A DNA stretch of 64,000 nt, taken from positions 310,001-374,000 of the forward strand of contig NZ_CP076103.1 of assembly GCF_018732085.1 (NCBI RefSeq), written 5' to 3'. The notes under the pieces are model-generated. The model was not told the DNA's origin and made no database searches. It saw only the letters and a program-made list of their open reading frames with translations. Position 1 is the first letter of the stretch, and each line of letters begins with the position of its first letter. Both the position numbers and the translations under genes were made by a program. The DNA comes from Lysobacter capsici (lineage in GTDB: Bacteria > Pseudomonadota > Gammaproteobacteria > Xanthomonadales > Xanthomonadaceae). Positions 53,524-61,704 of the stretch are shown in pieces.

Positions 53524-56388
53524 ATGCCCTCGTCCCGCTTGCTGTCCCTTCGTCCGCGCACCGGCGCGCTCGCCCTGGCGCTGGGCCTCGCCCTGGCCGG
53601 CGGCGTCGCCGCGCCCGCGCTGGCCGCGCCCAAGGCCGAGGTCTCGATCCCGTACCAGGAGTTCACCCTGCCCAACGGCCTGCGGGTGATCGTCCACACC
53701 GACCGCAAGGCGCCGATCGTCGCGGTCAATGTCTGGTACCACGTCGGCAGCAAGAACGAGCAGCCCGGGCGCACCGGCTTCGCGCATCTGTTCGAACACC
53801 TGATGTTCCAGGGCTCGGAAAACTACAAGGGCGAATTCTTCACCCCGTTCGAACTGGTCGGCGTCACCGATCAGAACGGCACTACCAACGTCGATCGCAC
53901 CAATTATTTCCAGAACGTGCCGACCACCGCGCTCGACATGGCGCTGTGGATGGAATCCGACCGCATGGGCCACCTGCTCGGCGCGATCGACCAGAAGACC
54001 CTCGACGAACAGCGCGGCGTGGTCCAGAACGAAAAGCGCCAGGGCGAAAACCAGCCCTACGGCCGCCGCATCAGCGCCAAGCTGTACGAAGCGCTGTACC
54101 CGGCCGATCATCCCTACAGCTGGCAGACCATCGGTTCGATGGCCGACCTCGACGCCGCTTCGCTGGACGACGTGAAGACCTGGTTCCGCAGCTGGTACGG
54201 CCCCAACAACGCGGTGCTGGTGCTGGCCGGCGACATCGACCTGGCCACCGCCAAGCAAAAGGCGCTGCGTTACTTCGGCGACATCCCGGCCAGCGCGACC
54301 CTGGCCGACATGGCCACGCGCATTCCCAAGCGCGAGCGCGACACCGAGGAAGTCGTGCCCGACCGCGTGCCGCAGGCGCGCATCTACCGCGCCTGGCCGG
54401 TCGCCCAGTTCGGCGCGGCCGACGGCATCGATCTGCAATTGTTCGCCCAAGTGCTCGGCGGCAGCGCGGCCTCGCGCCTGGACGCGCGGCTGGTGCACAA
54501 GGATCGCCTCGCCGACGGCGCGAGCGTGTCGATCAACGACGCCGAGATCAGCGGCACCCTGGTGATCATGGCCACGGTCAAGCAGGGCGTGGACCCGGCC
54601 AAGGTGCGCGCGGCGATCGACGAGGAGGTCAAGCGGTTGATCGCCGACGGTCCGAGCGCGGAAGAACTCGAACAGGCCAAGACCTCGACCCGCGCCGAAT
54701 TCGTCCGCGGCATCGAGCGCATCGGCGGTTTCGGCGGCAAGTCCGACGTGCTCGCGCGTTGCGCGGTGCTGCTCGGCAAGCCCGATTGCTACCGCGATGA
54801 GCTCAAGGAACTCGATAAGGCCAGCATCGCCAGCGTGCAGGCGGCCGGGCGCAAGTGGCTCGGAGTGGGCTCGCATACGCTGCTGGTGCAGCCCGGCGAC
54901 AAGCCGGCCTCGTCGCTCCCGGAAACCGTGCGCGCCGCGCCGGCGACCAAGCCGGCCGCGATTCCGGCCGCCGACCCGCGCTTCAAGACAGTCGCCTCCG
55001 ACCTCGACCGCAGCACCGGCGTGCCCACTACCACGAGTTTCCCCGCACTGCATTTCCCCACCCCGCAGACCGCGCGCCTGAGCAACGGCATGCAGGTGGT
55101 GCTGGTCGAACGCCACGAAACCCCGGTGGTGCAGCTGTCGATGGAATTCCCCGGCGGTTTCAGCGCCGACCAGGGCCGCAAACTGGGCACCGCCAACTTC
55201 GCCATGGCCATGCTCGACGAAGGCGCCGGCGAGTACGGCGCGCTGCAATTGTCCGGACGCAAGGAAGCGCTCGGCGCCGAGCTGGGCAGCAACGCCAGCC
55301 TCGACACCGCCAGCGTGTCGCTGTCGGCGTTGACCGACAAGCTCGATCCCTCGCTGGACCTGCTTGCCGACGTGGTCCTGCGTCCGCGCTTCGACGCCTC
55401 GGAAATCGAGCGTGTGCGCGCGCAGTGGCTGGCCGGGATCAAGCAGGAGAAGGCGCGTCCGCAGACCGCCGCGCTGCGGGTGCTGCCGCCGCTGCTCTAC
55501 GGCGCCGACCATCCCTACGCGATTCCGTTCACCGGCACCGGTACGGAGGCCTCGATCGCCTCGCTCACGCGCGAGGATCTGGTCGCGTTCCACGACGACT
55601 GGTTGCAGCCCGACCGGGTGCGCGTGATCGTGGCCGGCGACACCACGCTCAAGCAGATCGTGCCGCTGCTCGAACGCCGCTTCGGCGACTGGAAGGCCAA
55701 GGCCGGCGCCCCGGCGTTGCCGGATCTGGCCCAGGTCGCGCGGCCGAAGGCGCCGCGGGTGTTCCTGGTCGACCAGCCCGGCGCGATCCAGTCCAACATC
55801 TATGTCGGCGAACTGATCGCGCCGACCGGCGACGCGGGCACGATCGATTTCGATTTCGCCAACGGCGTGCTGGGCGGCGAATTCAGCTCGCGCCTCAACA
55901 TGAACCTGCGCGAGGACAAGCACTGGGCCTACGGCTCCTACAGCGGCGCCGGCAACGCCAAGGGCCAGCGCCCGTGGATCGCCCAGGCCGCGGTGCAGTC
56001 GGACAAGACGGTCGAATCGCTGGGCGAACTCAAGCGCGAGATCGGCGCCTTCGCCAGCGGCGCGACGCCGGTGACCGCGGCGGAAGTCGCCAAGGTCCGC
56101 GCCGCCAATACCCTGAGCCTGCCCGGCGCTTATGAGACCAACAGCGCGGTGATGCTGCAGGTCAGCTCCGACCAGCGTTACGGCCGACCGGCCGACTACA
56201 TCCTGCAGTACAAGGCGCGCAACGACGCGATGACGCCGGCGCTGACCCAGGCCGCGGCCAAGGCGCTCGACCCGCAGGCGTTGACCTGGGTGGTGGTCGG
56301 CGACCTGTCCAAGATCGAGCAGCCGATCCGCGACTTGAAGATCGGTCAGGTGCAGGTGATCGACAACGATGGCAAGCCGGTGCGGTGA
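53524..56388 (+). CDS. M16-family zinc metallopeptidase, two-domain, exported
   Basis: 954 residues. Signal peptide ending APALAA. The N-terminal M16 half has the inverted zinc motif HLFEH (His88, Glu91, His92) and the distal Glu in LDEQRGVVQNEKRQ. The C-terminal M16-like half (from about 515, LSNGMQVVLVERHETPVVQL, GGEFSSRLNMNLREDKHWAY) has no HxxEH and is the usual inactive partner. It probably degrades peptides in the periplasm or at the cell surface. TTCCAAGGAG lies six bases before the ATG. Confidence 0.93.
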   Translation: MPSSRLLSLRPRTGALALALGLALAGGVAAPALAAPKAEVSIPYQEFTLPNGLRVIVHTDRKAPIVAVNVWYHVGSKNEQPGRTGFAHLFEHLMFQGSENYKGEFFTPFELVGVTDQNGTTNVDRTNYFQNVPTTALDMALWMESDRMGHLLGAIDQKTLDEQRGVVQNEKRQGENQPYGRRISAKLYEALYPADHPYSWQTIGSMADLDAASLDDVKTWFRSWYGPNNAVLVLAGDIDLATAKQKALRYFGDIPASATLADMATRIPKRERDTEEVVPDRVPQARIYRAWPVAQFGAADGIDLQLFAQVLGGSAASRLDARLVHKDRLADGASVSINDAEISGTLVIMATVKQGVDPAKVRAAIDEEVKRLIADGPSAEELEQAKTSTRAEFVRGIERIGGFGGKSDVLARCAVLLGKPDCYRDELKELDKASIASVQAAGRKWLGVGSHTLLVQPGDKPASSLPETVRAAPATKPAAIPAADPRFKTVASDLDRSTGVPTTTSFPALHFPTPQTARLSNGMQVVLVERHETPVVQLSMEFPGGFSADQGRKLGTANFAMAMLDEGAGEYGALQLSGRKEALGAELGSNASLDTASVSLSALTDKLDPSLDLLADVVLRPRFDASEIERVRAQWLAGIKQEKARPQTAALRVLPPLLYGADHPYAIPFTGTGTEASIASLTREDLVAFHDDWLQPDRVRVIVAGDTTLKQIVPLLERRFGDWKAKAGAPALPDLAQVARPKAPRVFLVDQPGAIQSNIYVGELIAPTGDAGTIDFDFANGVLGGEFSSRLNMNLREDKHWAYGSYSGAGNAKGQRPWIAQAAVQSDKTVESLGELKREIGAFASGATPVTAAEVAKVRAANTLSLPGAYETNSAVMLQVSSDQRYGRPADYILQYKARNDAMTPALTQAAAKALDPQALTWVVVGDLSKIEQPIRDLKIGQVQVIDNDGKPVR

Positions 56389-56449
56389 TCGTGGCCGTGC
56401 GATCGCGGGCTGGGTCGGCCGCGGTCGTGAAGTGATGAGGTGATTGCAG

Positions 56450-56482
56450 CGGGCCGCATCGACGATGCGGCCCGTTGCGTTT
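56450..56482 (+). terminator. Probable terminator of the M16 peptidase gene
   Basis: CGGGCCGCATC, loop GAC and GATGCGGCCCG form a perfect 11-bp stem 61 bases past the stop, followed by the T-rich TTGCGTTTA. Confidence 0.65.
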
Positions 56483-56605
56483 ATCGGCTTGCTGCGCATG
56501 CATCGTCAACTGCAGAACACTCCAGGTCGTCATCCCCGAAGGCGGGCTCCGCTTTGCTTTGGCGCAGCCGAATATCCAAAGCCTTTAGCGCTATCTCTCC
56601 ACAAC

Positions 56606-56688
56606 GTCATTCCCGCGAAGGCGGGAATCCAGTGACTTTCGTGCGAGAACGCTTGAAGTCACTGGATTCCCGCCTTCGCGGGAATGAC
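56606..56688. repeat. Perfect 33-bp inverted repeat, CATTCCCGCGAAGGCGGGAA family
   Basis: GTCATTCCCGCGAAGGCGGG.. (56606-56638) and its exact complement ..CCCGCCTTCGCGGGAATGAC (56656-56688), with a 17-base loop. Each arm also has its own small hairpin. It sits in the 535-base gap between the M16 and DUF4156 genes; the gap holds no gene. Confidence 0.95.
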
Positions 56689-56771
56689 GGTAGGGAGGTG
56701 CGTTGGGCGTGGAAGCACGGTGCTTCGGATGACCTGCGTATCCGGCAACGGTGGAACGTTACGCTTTCACC

Positions 56772-56855
56772 AATTCCCAATTCCCAATTCCCAATTCCCA
56801 ATTCCCGAATCCCGAATCCCGAATCCCGAATCCCGAATCCCGAATCCCGAATCCC
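56772..56855. repeat. Twelve-unit heptanucleotide tandem array
   Basis: AATTCCC x5 (56772-56806) passes directly into GAATCCC x7 (56807-56855). The array ends 68 bases before the DUF4156 lipoprotein ATG, within or just upstream of its promoter. Confidence 0.95.
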
Positions 56856-56923
56856 ACCATTCCTACCGCACTCAGCCGATTCCAGCGACAATGCGCTCGG
56901 TCCAATCCCTACCCGAGGTCCCC

Positions 56924-57313
56924 ATGCGCACACCGGCACTGCTGTCCCTGTCCGCGATCGTTCTGGCTGTGAGCGCGTCGGCCTGCACCTGGGTCAACAT
57001 GGCGCCCGGCGCGCAGGCGGTGCGGGTGTTGTCCGCGGGCGCGGCGCCGGGTTGCGAGAAGCGCGGCGAAGTCGTGGTGTCGGTCAAGCACAACGTCGCC
57101 TTCTACGAGCGCAACGCGCTGCGCGTGCGCGAGGAACTGGAAACCCTGGCCCGCAACGAGGCCCCCGGCCTGCAGGCCGACACCATCCAGCCGCTGGCCG
57201 ATCCGTCGCAGGGTTCGCAGCGTTTCGCCGCCTACCGCTGCGGCCCCGGCGCGGCCCCGGCTGCGCAAAAACCGGCTTCCGGCGCCGCCCAGACCTACCC
57301 GGTGGGTGGCTGA
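56924..57313 (+). CDS. DUF4156 lipoprotein
   Basis: 129 residues. Signal peptide with a lipobox-like SASAC (LLSLSAIVLAVSASACTW). The mature part has the DUF4156 pattern GAAPGCEKRGEVVVSVKH and LRVREELETLARNEAPGLQA, then an Ala/Pro-rich tail. A small envelope lipoprotein of unknown role; relatives include the E. coli RcsF neighbourhood type of small lipoproteins but with no proven link. The start at 56924 is chosen for the signal peptide. Confidence 0.82.
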   Translation: MRTPALLSLSAIVLAVSASACTWVNMAPGAQAVRVLSAGAAPGCEKRGEVVVSVKHNVAFYERNALRVREELETLARNEAPGLQADTIQPLADPSQGSQRFAAYRCGPGAAPAAQKPASGAAQTYPVGG

Positions 57314-57499
57314 GCGGGTTTCCAAACGGCCGCGTACGGGTTTTTTGCGTGCCGGTAACGCCTGTAATCGATTGTTTGGCAAGGGTTTTAGGCCGGTAAT
57401 GCCGGCCGGTACCCCGGTCGCGGTGTGACCGGAGCTAATGCGCGGGGGGCGGGAAGACGCTACGCTGTCGCACTTTTCTGCCCCAAGGGTTTAACGCCC

Positions 57500-58522
57500 A
57501 TGCTGTTCCAACATGTCGCCATCGCCGGCCTCGCTCATGTCGATGCGCCGCGAAAGCTGACGTCCGATGAGATCAACGCCCGGCTCAAGCCGACGCTCGA
57601 TCGCCTCGGCATCAAAGTGGATGTACTGCAGGACGTCGCCGGTGTGCGCGAGCGCCGTCTTTGGGACGGCGACATGAAGCCTTCCGACGCCGCCACCCTG
57701 GCCGGCGTCAAGGCGCTGGCCGACGCCGGCATCGACGCCGACCGCATCGGTCTGCTGGTCAACACCTCGGTCAGCCGCGATTACCTGGAGCCGTCCACGG
57801 CCAGCATCGTCTCGGGCAATCTGCGCCTGGGCGAGAACTGCCAGAACTTCGACGTCGCCAACGCCTGCCTGGCCTTCATCAACGGCATGGACATCGCCGG
57901 CCGCATGATCGAGCGCGGCGAGATCGACTACGCCCTGATCGTCGACGGCGAAACCGCCAACCTCGCCTACGAGAAGACCCTCGAACGCCTGAGCCACGCC
58001 GAAGTCACCGAAGCGCAACTGCGCGACGAGATGGCGACGCTGACCCTGGGCTGCGGCGCGGCGGCGATGGTGCTGGCGCGTTCGGAACTGGTGCCCGGCG
58101 CGCCGAAGTACCGCGGCGGCGTGACCCGTTCGGCGACCGAGTGGAATCACCTGTGCGTGGGCGATCTGCACCACGACCGAATGGTGGCCGACGGCCGCAT
58201 GCTGATGATCGAAGGGCTCAAGCTCGGCCACAAGACCTTTGCCGCGGCCAAGGCCGCGCTGGGCTGGGCGGTCGAGGAGCTCGACGAGTTCGTGATCCAT
58301 CAGGTCAGCCGCGCCCACACCCAGGCCTTCCTCAAGGCCTTCGGCATCGATCCGAAGAAGGTCATGACCATCTTCGGCGAGCACGGCAACATCGGTCCGG
58401 CCTCGGTGCCGATCGTGCTGAGCAAGCTGCGCGAGATGGGCCGCCTGAAGAAGGGCAGCCGCGTCGCCCTGCTGGGGATCGGCTCGGGTCTGAACTGCTC
58501 GATGGCCGAAGTGGTCTGGTAA
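57500..58522 (+). CDS. oleA: OleA, long-chain 3-oxo synthase of olefin/beta-lactone biosynthesis
   Basis: 340 residues, very similar in length and motifs to Xanthomonas campestris OleA. Thiolase fold: nucleophilic Cys123 in FDVANACLAFINGMD, glutamate of the partner-subunit loop YLEPSTASIVSGNL, His in EFVIHQVSRAHTQAF and Asn in GEHGNIGPASVP, ending GIGSGLNCSMAEVVW. It condenses two fatty acyl-CoAs head to head to a beta-keto acid. The partners oleB, oleC and oleD are not found next to it, so they must lie elsewhere. Own terminator at 58581. Confidence 0.94.
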   Translation: MLFQHVAIAGLAHVDAPRKLTSDEINARLKPTLDRLGIKVDVLQDVAGVRERRLWDGDMKPSDAATLAGVKALADAGIDADRIGLLVNTSVSRDYLEPSTASIVSGNLRLGENCQNFDVANACLAFINGMDIAGRMIERGEIDYALIVDGETANLAYEKTLERLSHAEVTEAQLRDEMATLTLGCGAAAMVLARSELVPGAPKYRGGVTRSATEWNHLCVGDLHHDRMVADGRMLMIEGLKLGHKTFAAAKAALGWAVEELDEFVIHQVSRAHTQAFLKAFGIDPKKVMTIFGEHGNIGPASVPIVLSKLREMGRLKKGSRVALLGIGSGLNCSMAEVVW

Positions 58523-58580
58523 CTCCCGGGTAATCCGCGCGGCGCGATGGCGCTGCGACGATCGGTCATCGAAACAACGA

Positions 58581-58618
58581 CAGGCCCGGTGCGAATGCAT
58601 CGGGCCTGTTTGTTTTTA
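58581..58618 (+). terminator. Intrinsic terminator of oleA
   Basis: CAGGCCCG, a 12-base loop and CGGGCCTG are followed by TTTGTTTTT. It lies 58 bases past the stop. Confidence 0.88.
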
Positions 58619-58676
58619 TGGTGCTGAACAACTGAATGGCCGAACGAACGACCGAGCGACCACGCGGCTTCAGCCT

Positions 58677-58794
58677 CTTTTGTGGGAGTGGCTTCAGCCC
58701 CGACGCTTTTCGATAAGTGCTGCGGCACTTTCGTGGTGGAACAGTTGAGTGATCGGAGCGAACAGCGTATGGGCTTCAGCCCCTCCCACAAAAG
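58677..58794. repeat. Extragenic inverted repeat, TTTTGTGGGA family, copy 3
   Basis: CTTTTGTGGGAGTGGCTTCA.. faces ..GGGCTTCAGCCCCTCCCACA with AAAG. It has the same ends as the copies at 15621 and 16684, with a different middle. It fills most of the 449-base gap between oleA and the next gene. Confidence 0.85.
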
Positions 58795-58971
58795 ACCTCG
58801 AAAGACCTTGTTTGGCGAATTATTCCCTTGCCCGGTCGTCGCGGCTCGCGCCCCACGGCCCGCGCGATACGTGCATGCGCTCACGCTTGCTATAGTCGAG
58901 GTCTACTGCGCGCGCGTCGCCATCGCCGCCGCGCCAAGGACCGATTCCTCACCCGCAACGGAGTTGCCGAC

Positions 58972-59217
58972 ATGGCCCAGCCCAAGAGCCACCTCGAGAT
59001 CGCCCTGGCCTCGATCCCGGTGTTCACCAACGACGGCACGCTCGACGTCGCCGAACTGCAGAAACTGCTCGACCTTGCCTTGCGCGACAAACTGGTCGAC
59101 GAAGACGAAAAGCGCGTGCTCGGCAACATCTTCAAGCAGGCCGAACTCGGCGAACTCGATGCCGAAGTGAAGCGGCGCATCGACGAAGCGCGCAAGCAGC
59201 ACGACATTCCGGCCTGA
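58972..59217 (+). CDS. Small conserved helical protein
   Basis: 81 residues from ATG 58972, preceded by ACGGAG. All helical and acidic/basic mixed, with DGTLDVAELQKLLDLALRDK and VDEDEKRVLGNIFKQAELGE. The first stretch resembles half an EF-hand or a TerB-like helix pair. No signal peptide. Function unknown; in related genomes a gene of this kind often follows oleA. Confidence 0.72.
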   Translation: MAQPKSHLEIALASIPVFTNDGTLDVAELQKLLDLALRDKLVDEDEKRVLGNIFKQAELGELDAEVKRRIDEARKQHDIPA

Positions 59218-59272
59218 TCGCCCGGCGGCGGTCGTTCGCGGCTGCCGTTGGCTTTCCCCGTGGTCGTAGTGG

Positions 59273-59337
59273 CGCGGTCGCGGCTTGCGCCGCTCCTACA
59301 GCTAGCCCATGTAGGAGCCGCGCAAGCCGCGACCGCG
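59273..59337. repeat. REP-type inverted repeat, GTAGGAGCGGCGCAAGCC family
   Basis: GCGGTCGCGGCTTGCGCCGC.. faces ..GTAGGAGCCGCGCAAGCCGC. It is the same element as the outer arms of the palindrome at 27802-28530. Confidence 0.88.
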
Positions 59338-59465
59338 AATTCACGACGACCGCGCCAGCCTCCAATCCCTCGCTTCCCCAAGCCCTTGAATTTATTACCC
59401 CGCCCACCGCATTCCGTGGCCGGCATCACCGTCCGTCGGCTCTTACATGTCACGTCTTGCCAATG

Positions 59466-59475
59466 TCACATGTGA
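59466..59475. promoter_or_regulatory. Short palindrome upstream of yjfI
   Basis: TCACATGTGA is a perfect 10-base palindrome 18 bases before the yjfI ATG, with a related TACATGTCACG about 18 bases earlier. It is a possible operator of the membrane-stress cluster; no regulator can be named. Confidence 0.3.
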
Positions 59476-59493
59476 TGAACTAACGTGACCGCC

Positions 59494-60120
59494 ATGGAAC
59501 GCCGATCCTCCGCCTACTACCAGCGCCGCCATCGCGAACGTCTTCGCGACAAGGGCCTGGTGAAGAAAGAGCTGTGGGTGCTGCCCGAGTTCGCGGACGA
59601 ACTACTGGTGGTGGAAAAGCGGATGCGGCAGCCGCGTGGTGCGGCGCCGGGGCGTGGACGCGTGGAGAGGGCGATGAGCGACGCAAAGGTATGGACGGCC
59701 GAAGGGCTGTTCGACGCATTGGCGCAGGCCGACGAATTCGTCTACGGCGAATCGCATATCGAGCTGATCGACGGCGCGCAGGCCAGCCTGCATCTGGTGA
59801 TGGGCGAATACGGCGACCTGCCGTTGTTCCTGGCCGTGGTCGGCGAACAGATCGTGGTCGAGGCGCTGCTGTGGCCGGTCTCGCACGTGCGCGACCCGGC
59901 CGCGTTCAACGAAGAAGTGCTGCGCACCCACAAGGTGATCTTCCCGTTGTCGACCATCGGCATCGAGACCCTGGCCGACGGCGAGTCGGTGTACATGATG
60001 TTCGGATCGCTCAGCGCGGCGTCCTCGCTGTCGAACGTGCTGTACGAGATCGAAACCCTGGCCGACAACGTGATCAAGGCCACCGAGGCCTACGAGCAAC
60101 TGCTGCTGGAGGCGGCCTGA
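59494..60120 (+). CDS. yjfI: YjfI family (DUF2170) protein
   Basis: 208 residues from ATG 59494. A basic N-terminal segment (YYQRRHRERLRDKGLVKKEL) precedes the DUF2170 domain (from about 70: GESHIELIDGAQASLHLVMG, HKVIFPLSTIGIETLADGES, LYEIETLADNVIKATEAYEQ). In enterics yjfI lies before the PspA-like yjfJ, as here. It is thought to work with the PspA-type protein in envelope stress. One base separates it from the next gene. Confidence 0.87.
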   Translation: MERRSSAYYQRRHRERLRDKGLVKKELWVLPEFADELLVVEKRMRQPRGAAPGRGRVERAMSDAKVWTAEGLFDALAQADEFVYGESHIELIDGAQASLHLVMGEYGDLPLFLAVVGEQIVVEALLWPVSHVRDPAAFNEEVLRTHKVIFPLSTIGIETLADGESVYMMFGSLSAASSLSNVLYEIETLADNVIKATEAYEQLLLEAA

Positions 60121-60121
60121 C

Positions 60122-60952
60122 ATGCCCAAGTCCGACGGTGGCAATATCTGGAGCAAGTTGCTCGGCTCGCTGCGCGGCGGCGCGCACGAGCTCGGCGAAG
60201 ACTGGCTCGACAGTCGCGCGCTGCGCATCCTCGATCAGGAAATCCGCGACTGCGACATCGAACTGCGGCAGTCGCGCGAATCGCTGGCGCACCTGCTCGC
60301 GCGCCACACCCTGGCCGAGCGCGCGCTGAGCGAATCGGGCGAGAAGATCGCCGAGTACGAAACCTACGCGATCAAGGCCCTGGCCTCGGGCGAGGAAGCG
60401 CTGGCGCGCGAAGTCGCCGACAAGATCGTGCAGCTCGAATCCAACCGAAGCGACGATCAACGCCATGTCCAAGCGCTGGCCGCCAGCGTGGCCGAACTGC
60501 GCAAGACCGTGGCGATGGCCGAGGGCAACATCCGCCGCTTGAAACAACAACTCGACACGGTCAAGGCGACCGAAAGCGTGCAGCGCGCGCAGGCCGCGGT
60601 CGCGCAGCGCTACGTCGGGCCGCACAACAAGATGCCGACCGCGATCGACTCGCTGGCGCGGATCAAGCAAAAACAGGCCGAGCGCGGCGCGCGGGTGGAG
60701 GCGGCCGAGCAACTGGCGCGCACCGATCGCGGCGATGCGCTGGAACGAAAACTGCGCGACGCCGGGATCATGGCCGACGTCGCCGGCACCGATGCGGTGC
60801 TGACGCGATTGCGACAAAAACCGAGACCGGCGCGATGCAGTGCGGGACGGCGGCGAGCAAGGGAGCGCGAGCAACTGGCGCGACGGCGACACCGTGCGGC
60901 GTGGAACGAAAACTGCGCGACGCGGGGCTGGTCGGCACCGATGCGGTGCTGA
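60122..60952 (+). CDS. PspA/IM30-family protein with aberrant C-terminus
   Basis: 276 residues. Long coiled-coil PspA/YjfJ type: MPKSDGGNIWSKLLGSLRGG, HELGEDWLDSRALRILDQEI, then about 150 residues of heptad helices up to DAVLTRLRQK at about 230. Such proteins normally end there with a few residues. Here the frame runs on for about 45 atypical Arg-rich residues because the 3' end is duplicated (60709-60867 and 60868-61025). The second copy, in another frame, keeps the normal end TRLRQKLPD and a stop at about 60979. PspA proteins coat and repair the inner membrane under stress. Confidence 0.85.
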   Translation: MPKSDGGNIWSKLLGSLRGGAHELGEDWLDSRALRILDQEIRDCDIELRQSRESLAHLLARHTLAERALSESGEKIAEYETYAIKALASGEEALAREVADKIVQLESNRSDDQRHVQALAASVAELRKTVAMAEGNIRRLKQQLDTVKATESVQRAQAAVAQRYVGPHNKMPTAIDSLARIKQKQAERGARVEAAEQLARTDRGDALERKLRDAGIMADVAGTDAVLTRLRQKPRPARCSAGRRRAREREQLARRRHRAAWNENCATRGWSAPMRC

Positions 60953-61025
60953 CGCGATTGCGACAAAAATTGCCGGACTGACCGGCGCGATGGCAGTGCC
61001 GCCCGGACGGCGGCGAGCGGGGAAG
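60709..61025 (+). repeat. Imperfect tandem duplication of the pspA 3' end
   Basis: About 158 bases starting GAGCAACTGGCGCG occur twice (60709 and 60868). Both contain GGAACGAAAACTGCGCGACG, GATGCGGTGCTGACGCGATT and GCGACAAAAA, and both end GGACGGCGGCGAGC. Small deletions in copy 2 change its frame relative to copy 1. Confidence 0.9.
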
Positions 61026-61036
61026 GGAGGGGTGCG

Positions 61037-61640
61037 ATGATCGAATTTCTGCAGATCGTGTTTGCGGACGCGATGCGCCTGGGCTGGGCGGATGGTGACG
61101 GTGGTGGTCGGCGTCGGCGGCTGGTCGGCATGGACGCGGCCGATGGCTGTTCGCGTCGGCGAAGGGCCATCGCACGGCCACGTCGGCGGCCACGGCACGG
61201 CCACGGGCACGGCCATGCGCCGGCGACGGCCATGCGCTCGGCCACGGCCCATGCTGGCGCGCGATCATCAATCAAAGCGTGTTCGATCCGCTGATGCGCC
61301 TGGGCCTGGGCGGCATTCCGGTGACGGTGGTGCTCAGCACCCTGATCGCCAGCGGCTGGGCGCTGAGTTTCTTCGCCGACCTGCTGTTGCTGCGGCTGCT
61401 GCCCGAAGGGCCATTGCGCACCGTCGCCAGCGTCGTGCGTCGCGCCATCGTCCGCATTCGGTCGGTCAACCAGTGCGCCGCGCTGGAAGACGGCGGCGCC
61501 GAGCTGATGCCGCAACCGCGACGGTCGCCGCACGCGCGACCGGCGCGCCGGCCGATCACCGCGCCGCCGCGACCGGGTACAACGCGGCGACGCGACGAAT
61601 TTCGCGACGAACCGGTACCGAGCGAAGTTCGACGGCGGGC
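61037..61640 (+). pseudogene. yqiJ: Broken yqiJ (DUF1449) membrane-protein gene
   Basis: A frame starting MIEFLQIVFADA at 61037 has a good Shine-Dalgarno (GGGAGGGG) and the expected YqiJ start, but loses protein character within 15 codons. A low-complexity GGCACGGCCATGCGC-type stretch follows (61170-61260), perhaps the remains of a His/Gly-rich loop. In another frame, from about 61265, typical YqiJ membrane segments return: VFDPLMRLGLGGIPVTVVLS and WALSFFADLLLLRLLPEG. The C-terminal OB-fold part is absent or scrambled. At least one frameshift and a deletion are needed to explain it. Confidence 0.7.
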
Positions 61641-61704
61641 TGAGCCGTATCCGCAACGTTATAGGGAGGGCGACGCGTCCGCCTTCGAGCAACGTAGTTG
61701 CCCT

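Noticed and set aside
53470..56499. Minus-strand open frame of about 1000 codons opposite the M16 peptidase
   Set aside because: Composition is that of an antisense shadow; the plus-strand peptidase has all expected motifs.
56772..56855. CRISPR array
   Set aside because: Seven-base units without spacers; simple tandem repeats.
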